Assembly (NCBI GenBank): GCA_043802425.1
Contig: JAZDLA010000090.1
Coordinates: 1-7,805 of the forward strand
Length of the DNA: 7,805 nt
Direction: 5' to 3'
From: JAGUYA01 sp043802425
GTDB taxonomy: Bacteria > Omnitrophota > Gorgyraeia > Gygaellales > Profunditerraquicolaceae
Position numbers and translations under genes: made by a program. Of this stretch, positions 1-6,864 are shown in pieces. Numbering within the stretch: the first letter of the stretch is position 1; each line of letters starts with the position of its first letter. The notes under the pieces are model-generated. The model did no database searches. It was not told the DNA's origin and saw only the letters and a program-made list of their open reading frames with translations.

Positions 1-1332
1 TTAGAGACTGTTCTAGTATTCCTTTCACAGGAGACAGGCGTCAATTTTATAAGCTCGCAGCAGGTTCTTGACGGAGGCTTTAAGGTGACTGTCCGTTTTC
101 AGCAGACACCGGTAGAAGAGGTAATAAAGTATATTGCTAAAGGCCAGGGTCTTATTTATCGTATCGATAAAGATGTAATCTGGATTGCCCATCCCGAAGA
201 GGTCAGCGCTGAGGCATTGGAGACGAGGGTTTATTATTTGAGCAAAGGCGGCGGGCTATTCACGGAATTTTCTCCTATTACCGGTGGCACTTCAGAGACG
301 GGCCTGGGCAGCAGCTCCGCACAGGTAACCAAGATTTCTACTATCGAGGATACCTTAAAAGAGATAGTCCCCTGGCCGGCAGATTCCAAGCTTTATTATG
401 ACAAGCGTATCAATGCCCTTCTGATCAGGAATACGCCGCAGAACTTGCAGATGCTGGAAGATTTAATTTACAATCTGGATGTCACGCCTTATCAGATTCT
501 TATAGAAGCCAAATTTATAGAATTGGATATTACCGATACCAAAGAATTGGGCGTTGAGTGGGGAATTACCGGCGGCGATTACATTATGACGAAAAAGAGT
601 AACGATGAAAAGAGCCTTAAAAGAGGCATAGCCAAAGATAGCGGTGTAGACTTTTCTAGCTTTACCAGGGTCAGCGAAGGCTTAAATCTTACCTATAAAG
701 GGATGTTGACTAATACCCAGTTTAACGCAGTAATCCATGCCTTAGAAGAGACCAGGAAAATTAAGACCCTTTCTAGCCCTCGCATCACTACTTTGAATAA
801 CCAGATGGCTACCATTAAAGTAGTGGATGAATGGATTTATCCCTCGCGTTATGAATTTGAAATTGTGCAATTCGATTTAAACGGCGATGGCGACTATAGC
901 GATGCTGGTGAGACCGTCTATCAGAATGTACCCAAGGATTTCTTAAGAAGGGATGTGGGTATCTTACTTAAAGTAATCCCCTCAGTGGGCGCGGATAGAA
1001 AGACGATTAGCCTCTCGCTTATTCCCGAAGTTAGCGAGGCCACCGCAGATGCCTTTACTTATGCCGGAGACGTAAAGCTGCCTAAGTTCACCTCGCGTAA
1101 CCTCGCTACCACCATAGTAGCTAATAGCGGCGACACTGTAGTGTTAGGAGGCATGATCAAGGAAAATCATACCAAAACCATGACTAAGGTTCCGTTTCTC
1201 GGGGACATCCCGTTTCTCGGGGCATTTTTCAAAAAGAATACGGATAGCGTAGAGCGTAAGAACTTACTGATTTTCGTAACCGCAAAGATCCTTTCTCCTT
1301 CGGGCGAAGAAGTTATTATAGCGCAGAAATAA
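1..1332 (+). CDS. Outer-membrane secretin (PilQ/GspD family), 5'-partial
   Basis: This is the C-terminal 443 residues of a secretin, the multimeric outer-membrane channel of type IV pili and type II secretion. Frame 1 is open from base 1, and the first codons already encode an STN/N0-type fold that continues through GTG at 85. That GTG is therefore not the start, and the true start is upstream. Order, numbered from base 1: STN domain about 1-62; a low-complexity Gly/Ser linker about 82-108; one Secretin_N (N1-like) domain about 115-170; then the secretin barrel about 230-432. Diagnostic motifs are 'SSPRITTLNNQ', 'VGILLKVIPS', 'SGDTVVLGGMIKE' and the terminal 'VPFLGDIPFLG' (397-407) followed by 'NLLIFVTAKIL'. 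A single N1-like domain resembles PilQ/MshL more than classical GspD, so I give no symbol. An acidic DxNxDG loop (292-304) interrupts the barrel region. Stop TAA is at 1330, 18 bases before the ATPase gene. Family assignment is very secure; the exact system is not. Confidence 0.95.
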   Translation, partial: LETVLVFLSQETGVNFISSQQVLDGGFKVTVRFQQTPVEEVIKYIAKGQGLIYRIDKDVIWIAHPEEVSAEALETRVYYLSKGGGLFTEFSPITGGTSETGLGSSSAQVTKISTIEDTLKEIVPWPADSKLYYDKRINALLIRNTPQNLQMLEDLIYNLDVTPYQILIEAKFIELDITDTKELGVEWGITGGDYIMTKKSNDEKSLKRGIAKDSGVDFSSFTRVSEGLNLTYKGMLTNTQFNAVIHALEETRKIKTLSSPRITTLNNQMATIKVVDEWIYPSRYEFEIVQFDLNGDGDYSDAGETVYQNVPKDFLRRDVGILLKVIPSVGADRKTISLSLIPEVSEATADAFTYAGDVKLPKFTSRNLATTIVANSGDTVVLGGMIKENHTKTMTKVPFLGDIPFLGAFFKKNTDSVERKNLLIFVTAKILSPSGEEVIIAQK

Positions 1333-1350
1333 AGCGGAAAGGCAGCGCCA

Positions 1351-3003
1351 ATGGGCCCATTAAATATTGAACAGAGTTTAGTAGAAGAAGGAATAATCTC
1401 AGATTCGCAACTACAGACTTTAAAAGTAGAGCAACAGCGCAGTTCTGTGTCTATAGTAGAGGCAATACGCCGGCTGAAGTTTGTGCCTGAAGATTCCTTA
1501 ATTGATTTCTTATGCCGTAAACTCCACTTAAGCAAATATAGTTTAGCGGGTTATTCTCCCACTAAAGATTTAGTCGCGCTTTTACCTTTAGATTTTCTTT
1601 GGCAATATAAGGTAATCCCTCTCTTTAAGAAGAAGGACGAGCTGGCAGTAGGTTTATTAGACCCCATGAATGCTTCTGTATCAGAGGAATTACGTTTCCG
1701 CACAGGGCTTTTTATTAAACCGTATTTGGTAAAAGAAGGTGAGCTAAACGACGCCTTAACTCAATATTTTGAGAGGAGAAAGGTTAAGAGAGAAGAGGGT
1801 AAACCCACCCTAGAAGAGACGGTAAAAGAAGGGGCTGAGCCTTCGGTAATAGAGGCGATCAACCTTCTCTTGCTACAGGCGGTCAAGGTGAATGCTTCGG
1901 ATGTTCATATTGAACCGCAGGAAGGCAGGATGCATATACGCCTGCGCGCGGATGGGGTACTCAAGGACATTACTCCTTTCGAGGAGAATCTTTATAACGC
2001 GGTAGTCTCCCGTATCAAGATTATGTCGAATCTCGATATTGCCGAAAAACGCCTGCCCCAGGATGGGAGATTCAAGGTGAATATGGATGAAGGCTCTTTA
2101 GATGTGCGCGTTTCGGTAATACCCACGATTCAGGGAGAAAGCATAGTCCTAAGATTATTGAGGCAGAATAAGAAGCTATTGACTTTACAAGAAATGGGGA
2201 TGGCAAAGGAGAGTTACGATAAATATATAAAGCTCGTGCATAAGCCTTCGGGGATAATTATGGTTACCGGCCCCACAGGCAGCGGTAAGACTACCACGCT
2301 TTATGCCTCATTATCGCTGTTAAAAGGTACGGAGAGGAATATTATTACTATCGAGGATCCGGTTGAGTATCAACTTAATTTTTGCCGGCAGATCCAAGTT
2401 AATCCTAAGGTAAATTTATTATTTGCTACGGGCTTACGCTCTATCTTAAGGCATGACCCGGATGTGATAATGGTAGGAGAAATCCGTGATCGTGATACCG
2501 CTGAGATTGCCATCCAGGCAGCCTTAACCGGCCATTTAGTCTTTTCTACCCTGCATACCAACGATGCGGCATCAACGGTTACGCGTTTAGTAGATATGGG
2601 TATTGAGCCGTTTTTAATTGCCTCCTGCCTTAGCGGAGTAGTAGCGCAGCGCTTGGTTAGAGTATTATGTCCTAAATGCAAGAAACTCATGGATGAGCAG
2701 ACACTGAAGGATCTGCCGATTAATGTTCCGAAAGAACTGAACGACAAAGAGAGGGCAAGTATTTATCAGCCGCAAGGCTGTCAGGACTGTTTATACACCG
2801 GCTACTCCGGACGTACCGGTGTATTTGAAATTATGGAGATGGTGCCTGGTATCGGCCGGCTCACCGTAGAAAAGGCCAGCTCCGAAGAAATCAATAATTT
2901 TTGCCGTTCTAAGGGAATGGAGTTTCTCTATGACGACGGCTGGAAAAAGGTTTTACGCGGAATTACTTCGCCGCAGGAATTATTACGCATATTAGGAACA
3001 TAA
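1351..3003 (+). CDS. gspE: GspE/PilB-type secretion/pilus assembly ATPase
   Basis: A complete 550-residue cytoplasmic hexameric ATPase that powers pseudopilus or pilus assembly at the inner membrane. The N-terminal MshEN/GSPII_E_N domain spans about 1-140. The N2D region follows, with 'NASDVHIEPQ' (181-190) and 'RLPQDGRFKV' (234-243). The C-terminal motor has Walker A GPTGSGKT (307-314, Lys313), an Asp box 'IITIEDPVEY' (331-340), Walker B 'DVIMVGEIRD' (371-380, Glu377) and a His box 'GHLVFSTLHTNDA' (394-406). A zinc tetracysteine is formed by Cys440, Cys443, Cys477 and Cys480, which separates assembly ATPases (GspE/PilB) from PilT retraction ATPases. All catalytic residues are present and the length is typical. 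ATG 1351 is preceded by a weak AAAGG at 1338-1342. GspE versus PilB cannot be settled from this protein; the symbol follows the adjacent GspJ-like pseudopilin. No GspF/PilC platform gene and no prepilin peptidase gene lies in the window. Confidence 0.96.
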   Translation: MGPLNIEQSLVEEGIISDSQLQTLKVEQQRSSVSIVEAIRRLKFVPEDSLIDFLCRKLHLSKYSLAGYSPTKDLVALLPLDFLWQYKVIPLFKKKDELAVGLLDPMNASVSEELRFRTGLFIKPYLVKEGELNDALTQYFERRKVKREEGKPTLEETVKEGAEPSVIEAINLLLLQAVKVNASDVHIEPQEGRMHIRLRADGVLKDITPFEENLYNAVVSRIKIMSNLDIAEKRLPQDGRFKVNMDEGSLDVRVSVIPTIQGESIVLRLLRQNKKLLTLQEMGMAKESYDKYIKLVHKPSGIIMVTGPTGSGKTTTLYASLSLLKGTERNIITIEDPVEYQLNFCRQIQVNPKVNLLFATGLRSILRHDPDVIMVGEIRDRDTAEIAIQAALTGHLVFSTLHTNDAASTVTRLVDMGIEPFLIASCLSGVVAQRLVRVLCPKCKKLMDEQTLKDLPINVPKELNDKERASIYQPQGCQDCLYTGYSGRTGVFEIMEMVPGIGRLTVEKASSEEINNFCRSKGMEFLYDDGWKKVLRGITSPQELLRILGT

Positions 3004-3016
3004 GGTTAGATTAAAG

Positions 3017-4570
3017 ATGCCGAAAAATAAATATCTATACCTGATACTTGTAGCCGCATGTTTCCTAATCTACGCCAATTCTTTGAATAATGCCTTTGTC
3101 TCTGATGACATACCGGCCATAGTAAAAAACCCGCTTATATCTAGTCCGCTGCGTTTCTGGTTAGATCCCAATGCCTTCTCCTGCTCGTTGAATTATTTAA
3201 TGGGCCAGTATAACCCCTTTATTTATCACCTAACCAATATCATCTTACATTCCCTGAATGCTATTCTGGTATTCTTCTTTTTACGTTTATTTTTTCAAAC
3301 GCAAGCCGCTTTTTGGGGTACCTGTTTATTTGCCGTGCACCCCATTCATACCGAGGCAGCGACCTGGGTTTCCGGCAGGCCATATATAATCTTATCCTTA
3401 TTTATCCTGGGGGCTTATTTCTTATACCAGAAGGCCTCTGGCTTTCCATCGAATGAGCCAGCTAACAAAAAAAACGGGGAGAGTTTTCGTTCCCCTTATT
3501 ATATTATTTCTTTGCTAGTCTTTACTTATTTTATCATTCAGCACATCTCTTTTTACTTCCTGTTTCCCTTCTTTCTGATTCTCTCCGACGTAACCTTTGG
3601 GAAATGGCGCAAGAACTGGAAGTTATGGTTGCCTTACCTGGGTATTGTTATCTTAAGGCTTATTGTGGCCAGAGTTGAGGTAATGACCAGGGTTACTGCC
3701 GTAGCCAAAGAGATCGGAACCGGGATAACCTGGACTAACCCGTTTTTTAACTTAGTCTATTCTTTCTTTTCACATGCAGGCCTGGTGCTTTGGCCGGATA
3801 AGCTTACCCTCTACCATGAACCGGCGATAATTTCTTCTTTTGCGCTTAAGATAGGGATAGCTGTTTTACTTCTTTTGCTATGTAGTTTGCCTTTTATTTT
3901 CAGGAGGACAAAAGAAATCTTTTTTGCGATTGTACTTTTTATTTTATTCCTTGCGCCTACCTATAGCCCGGTGATGGTGAGCTGGTTGGTAGCAGAAAGA
4001 TATGTATATTTTCCTTCGGTAGCATTAAGTATCATGCTTTCTTTTTCCTATGAGAAATACTTAGCTCCGATAGTAAACATCAAGAAGAGAAATTTCTTTA
4101 TTGGCCTACTCATATTTATAATTTCCGGCTATGCCGTGCGCACGGTAATAAGAAATGAGGACTGGAAGAGCCCGGAGAGGTTCTGGCGGCAGACTGTTTT
4201 GGTTTCCCCGGATAGCCCGCGCTCACACAATAATATGGGTGATGTTTACAGCCAGGAAGGTAATGTCCAGGGGGCAATTAAAGAATTTACTAAGGCGATC
4301 GAAATCAAGCCGGATTACGCGGATGCCTACCATAATCTGGCTACCACTTATTACAGCCAGGGTAATGTCAAGGAGGCGATTAAGCTTTATGAACAGGGCG
4401 TTTCTCTTAACCCGGAATTATTTGAGTCGCATTTTAATTTAGGGGTTATATATCTAGATGCCGGTAGAGTGGATTTAGCGGTAAAAGAACTCCAGGAAGC
4501 GCTCCGCTTAAGGCCGGAAGATGCTGCTGTGCGGCAGGCGTTAAACCTTGCATTGGCAAGAAAAAAGTAA
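3017..4570 (+). CDS. TMTC-like GT-C glycosyltransferase with C-terminal TPRs
   Basis: A 517-residue inner-membrane protein. The N-terminal two thirds is strongly hydrophobic, with about ten membrane segments (roughly 5-22, 70-92, 97-112, 122-138, 161-190, 203-220, 243-259, 275-295, 300-318, 358-377). It carries hallmarks of the TMTC/PMT-like GT-C group: an acidic pair Asp30-Asp31 in the first external loop ('FVSDDIPAIVKNP'), 'HPIHTEAATWVSGR' (108-121), 'VAERYVYFPS' (325-334) and 'RNEDWKSPERFW' (379-390). Three consecutive 34-residue TPRs follow at 401-434, 435-468 and 469-502. Known family members transfer mannose from a polyprenyl-phosphate donor to proteins; that this one does so is inference. 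It sits between the ATPase and the pseudopilin gene with short gaps, so the pilin or the exported proteins are plausible acceptors. ATG 3017 has only a weak upstream TAAGG. Alternatives are another GT-C enzyme or a non-catalytic TPR membrane protein. Confidence 0.85.
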   Translation: MPKNKYLYLILVAACFLIYANSLNNAFVSDDIPAIVKNPLISSPLRFWLDPNAFSCSLNYLMGQYNPFIYHLTNIILHSLNAILVFFFLRLFFQTQAAFWGTCLFAVHPIHTEAATWVSGRPYIILSLFILGAYFLYQKASGFPSNEPANKKNGESFRSPYYIISLLVFTYFIIQHISFYFLFPFFLILSDVTFGKWRKNWKLWLPYLGIVILRLIVARVEVMTRVTAVAKEIGTGITWTNPFFNLVYSFFSHAGLVLWPDKLTLYHEPAIISSFALKIGIAVLLLLLCSLPFIFRRTKEIFFAIVLFILFLAPTYSPVMVSWLVAERYVYFPSVALSIMLSFSYEKYLAPIVNIKKRNFFIGLLIFIISGYAVRTVIRNEDWKSPERFWRQTVLVSPDSPRSHNNMGDVYSQEGNVQGAIKEFTKAIEIKPDYADAYHNLATTYYSQGNVKEAIKLYEQGVSLNPELFESHFNLGVIYLDAGRVDLAVKELQEALRLRPEDAAVRQALNLALARKK

Positions 4571-4585
4571 TACCATGAATAGTAA

Positions 4586-4591
4586 GGGAGG
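4586..4591 (+). promoter_or_regulatory. Ribosome binding site of the pseudopilin gene
   Basis: GGGAGG (within AAGGGAGGT) lies 8 bases before ATG 4600. It is one of the two strongest Shine-Dalgarno sites in the window and fixes the pseudopilin start, ahead of an out-of-frame ATG at 4575 that lies upstream of the site. Confidence 0.8.
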
Positions 4592-4599
4592 TTTACCAG

Positions 4600-5168
4600 A
4601 TGGGTTGGTTGGACAGCAAAGATAGAAGGCAATACCGCGGCTTCACCCTGGTAGAGCTGATGGTGGCTTTCTCTATATTTATCGTGCTGATCGGACTCTT
4701 GATGACGGTTATCGTAGGGGGTTTTCGTTCTTTTGGCCAGGGCCAGAAGATGGCCCAGAGAGAACAAAGGAAGCGCTTTGTCTTTTTCCGTTTAGGGAAG
4801 GAGGTTTCTTCCATAACCTCTATTACTTATCCGGCGGCCTATTTTACAGGTGACGAAAAAGGTTTTTTTTTATCTATAATAAGGAGGATGATCTGTTAGA
4901 GGCCGGATGCGTCTATAATTCCGTCAATCATACTTTAGAGCATTATTTACAACAACCTCCGGATTACGACCCCGCTACCTATGGGAGCAAAGAAGTGTGG
5001 TTGGAGGGGTTGAGTGATTGTAGATTCAGCTACTCGGATGGTTCTGCATGGCAGGCTTCCTGGGGTGAGGATAAGGGGGGGCTCCCGCGGATGATTAAGG
5101 TAAACTTTCAATTTAGTGACGAAACTAGAGAGCAGGAATTTATAGTTAATATACCGATAAGCTCATGA
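4600..5168 (+). CDS. GspJ/PulJ-like pseudopilin, frame broken at a T9 run
   Basis: A minor pseudopilin-like protein. It has a short basic leader and a prepilin peptidase site 'RGFTLVELMVA', with cleavage expected after Gly14 and the conserved Glu19 at mature position +5. A hydrophobic helix (15-40) and a Gln/Arg-rich amphipathic stretch typical of GspJ follow. The initial frame ends at TAG 4897-4899 after 99 residues. Shifting -1 at the T9 run (4863-4871) keeps the frame open from 4872 to TGA 5166-5168, for about 189 residues in total, near the usual GspJ length. The second part is plausible pseudopilin sequence, with 'WGEDKGGLPRMIKVNFQF' resembling the C-terminal LPR-x-(I/V)-x-V strand of GspJ. 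Its TGA overlaps the next ATG (ATGA). The break may be a homopolymer indel in the assembly, a true mutation, or a programmed/transcriptional slip. The pseudopilin class is firm; the J subtype is tentative. Confidence 0.85.
4863..4872 (+). other. T9 run with in-frame U UUU UUA slippery heptamer
   Basis: Nine T at 4863-4871 followed by A. In the zero frame the codons are GGT TTT TTT TTA, so 4866-4872 is U_UUU_UUA, a heptamer of the classic -1 frameshift form. A -1 slip here gives the frame that continues to 5168. I see no strong downstream hairpin or upstream Shine-Dalgarno at stimulatory distance. An AAGGAGG lies downstream at 4881-4887, on the wrong side for dnaX-type stimulation. A run of this length is also prone to RNA polymerase slippage and to sequencing indels. 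Confidence 0.5.
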
Positions 5169-6751
5169 GACGAAGAAGGACGCAGGGTATACCCGTCATT
5201 CCTAAGGGGATGGCGGGTTTTTTATTGCTGGCTTATATCAGGAACAAAACTATTTGTATTCTAATGGGTTATATGATATTTCCCGCTTATATACTAGCTT
5301 CTTTTATTAGTCCGGTTTATGCTTTAGAACTCAGCAGCAGTAATTACAAAGTAGGAATAATTAGCCTTTTACAGGGAGGTGGTGCTACTTCTTCGGCCAA
5401 TTATAATACAGTCTGGAGCGGGGCAGGAGAGGGCACGGCTTTACCTCAGCAGATGTCAAGTGCGCTTTATGGGATAGACTCCGGTCAACTCTTTCTCTTT
5501 ACACTGGTGCCTTCTGTTAAAGGTATAGTGATTACGGATTTAATCGCCAAGACAGATATCTTTGGGGCGCTCATCCCGCCTGCAACCTGGCAGGTTGATA
5601 ATGACCCGTTTTTTTACTGGAGGATAAACATTACGCCCACTACGCTCATTAACGGTTTTTCTGTTTCGCTGGATACCCTTCCGGACCTGGTAGTTGATAC
5701 ATCCCAAACAGATTATCAGTTTCTGGAGGATAGCATAATTTCGGGCAAACACACATTCTATGTCCTCCCCTTTAGTTCCGGGAGTGTCTGGGAAGAGCAG
5801 AGTATTCTTTCCTTTGAAATCTGGGTAGATACAGAGTTGCCTATTATTAGCAATATAGAGCCGGCTTCCGACACAATTATCAATGATAATTCTCTTGCTA
5901 TCCGCTGCTCTTTAGCCGATACGCACTCGGGCATAGATCAGTTCGCGACCTCCTTTACTTTAAACGGCCAAAGCGTCCTTTTCGACTTTGACCCGGTAAC
6001 CCAAATATTAGAATATAAATCGGCAGGACCTCTCTCTGAAGGTAAGAACGCGGTATTACTAAAGGCGGTAGATAATATAGGTAATTCTGCCACTAAAGGC
6101 TGGGAATTTTTAGTGGATACATTGGCTCCTGCCGGAGAGATTTTACTAAACGGAGGGCAGGAAGTTACCTATTCACCGTATGTTACTATAGATATTAGCG
6201 TAGAAGACGCTGTCTCCGGGATAAAGAGTATCTATATCTCCAATGACGGAGTTTTTGATGCAGAATTAAACAAGCCTTATGATTATAGCCCGACTATTCC
6301 TAATTGGCTCCTGGGTGAACCCGATGTCAATGGCATAAAGGCTGTCTATGCAAAGTTTGAAGATTTTGCCGGTAATCTTTCAGAAAGTTATAAAGCCCAA
6401 ATCACCCTGGAATTACGTACTCCGAATACGCGCGTTATCTCAGGCCCGGCCACAACCACTGAAGATACGCAAGCCACCTTTATCTATGAGGCTTCCCGGG
6501 CTGGCTGTCTGTTCAGCTATAAGCTGGATAACCTGGATTGGTCAGAGTGGCAAGATACGGACAAGGCGGAATTTACGGGCTTAGTTAGCGGCAACCATTA
6601 TTTTTACGTAAAGAGTGGTTTTGATTTAAATGATGACGGTAAAATCGGAATAGAAGAAGAGGACGCCACACCCGCACAATGGGCCTGGAGCATAAAAGTC
6701 GCGGGAGCTGAAGAGAAGAAAGAGAAAAAGACCCTCTTCTGGCGCAGGTAA
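5165..6751 (+). CDS. Exported multidomain Ig-like surface protein with EF-hand loop
   Basis: A 528-residue exported protein of unknown function. Hydrophobic residues about 31-53 end in 'SPVYA', fitting signal peptidase cleavage after Ala53. The mature N-terminus (54-110) is a 'SSSNYKVG...GGGATSSANYNT' module seen at the start of surface proteins in several uncultured phyla. Two Ig-like modules follow, about 222-319 and 320-417, each opening near a 'DT-x-x-P' or 'DTLAP' junction. A C-terminal Y_Y_Y-like module (420-512) has 'FSYKLDNLDWSEW' and 'GNHYFYVKS'; an EF-hand loop (487-498) is inserted in it. The tail is highly charged (517-528). No enzyme motif is visible. ATG 5165 overlaps the pseudopilin TGA and lacks a Shine-Dalgarno. 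Because an intrinsic terminator lies at 5191-5223, the real start may be later, for example TTG 5225 or ATG 5264. The stop is secure and the start uncertain. Confidence 0.82.
   Translation: MRRRRTQGIPVIPKGMAGFLLLAYIRNKTICILMGYMIFPAYILASFISPVYALELSSSNYKVGIISLLQGGGATSSANYNTVWSGAGEGTALPQQMSSALYGIDSGQLFLFTLVPSVKGIVITDLIAKTDIFGALIPPATWQVDNDPFFYWRINITPTTLINGFSVSLDTLPDLVVDTSQTDYQFLEDSIISGKHTFYVLPFSSGSVWEEQSILSFEIWVDTELPIISNIEPASDTIINDNSLAIRCSLADTHSGIDQFATSFTLNGQSVLFDFDPVTQILEYKSAGPLSEGKNAVLLKAVDNIGNSATKGWEFLVDTLAPAGEILLNGGQEVTYSPYVTIDISVEDAVSGIKSIYISNDGVFDAELNKPYDYSPTIPNWLLGEPDVNGIKAVYAKFEDFAGNLSESYKAQITLELRTPNTRVISGPATTTEDTQATFIYEASRAGCLFSYKLDNLDWSEWQDTDKAEFTGLVSGNHYFYVKSGFDLNDDGKIGIEEEDATPAQWAWSIKVAGAEEKKEKKTLFWRR
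5191..5223 (+). terminator. Intrinsic terminator after the pseudopilin gene
   Basis: Arms ACCCGTCATTCC (5191-5202) and GGGATGGCGGGT (5207-5218) pair over 12 bp, with two G-U wobbles in RNA (5196:5213 and 5200:5209). They close a TAAG tetraloop (5203-5206). The T tract runs 5218-5223. The opposite strand has no T tract, so it acts for + transcription. It begins 22 bases after the pseudopilin stop, the usual place for an operon end, yet lies inside the open frame starting at 5165. Translation through it would be expected to reduce termination. Confidence 0.75.
6623..6658 (+). other. Sequence encoding a canonical EF-hand calcium loop
   Basis: Residues 487-498 of the Ig-like protein read DLNDDGKIGIEE. 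Acidic or polar ligands fall at positions 1, 3, 5, 9 and 12 (Asp, Asn, Asp, Gly via water, Glu), with Gly at 6 and Ile at 8. This matches the EF-hand/dockerin consensus. Calcium binding is inferred from the motif. Confidence 0.7.
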
Positions 6752-6762
6752 AAAGAGGTTTT
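6733..6762 (+). terminator. Weak terminator candidate at the end of the Ig-like gene
   Basis: CCTCTT (6733-6738) can pair with AAGAGG (6753-6758) around a 14-base loop, followed by only four T (6759-6762). It overlaps the TAA stop at 6749. The stem is short and the loop large, so termination is possible but likely inefficient. Confidence 0.3.
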
Positions 6763-6854
6763 AGAAAAATGTCCATAGCTTGGTTAATCAGAGGAAAATG
6801 GCTTAATTCCTGGATAAGAAAATTTAATTTTAATAGATTAATCCATCAAAAAAC

Positions 6855-6861
6855 GGAGGGG
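6855..6861 (+). promoter_or_regulatory. Ribosome binding site of the tail-fibre-like gene
   Basis: GGAGGGG ends 3 bases before ATG 6865, with its GGAGG core 5 bases away. It decides the start against the in-frame ATG at 6769, which has only a weak AGAGG ten bases upstream and would add 32 residues ahead of an otherwise normal signal peptide. The surrounding 113-base gap (6752-6864) is AT-rich; I could not find a convincing -35/-10 pair in it. Confidence 0.7.
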
Positions 6862-6864
6862 AAA

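Noticed and set aside
85..87. GTG at 85 as the secretin start
   Set aside because: The same frame is open back to base 1 and already encodes the STN domain, so the gene begins upstream of the window.
1192..1222. Direct repeat CCGTTTCTCGGGG (1192-1204 and 1210-1222)
   Set aside because: It encodes the conserved secretin signature PFLGDIPFLG, where the protein motif itself is repetitive; no mobile or regulatory role is needed.
1167..1535. Minus-strand open frame across the secretin/ATPase junction
   Set aside because: It overlaps two confidently identified genes, has no family features, and reads as shadow sequence.
4881..4899. AAGGAGG followed by ATG as an internal restart in the pseudopilin
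   Set aside because: The ATG at 4888 directly abuts the site and yields only three codons before TAG. The only start-like codon in the downstream frame is a rare CTG at 4893. The stretch is better read as coding sequence (KEDD) of the -1 frame.
6752..6864. Possible promoter in the AT-rich gap before the tail-fibre-like gene
   Set aside because: TTGGTT (6780) and TTAATT (6803) are spaced 17 bases apart but match the consensus at only half the positions each. That is too weak in AT-rich DNA to call.
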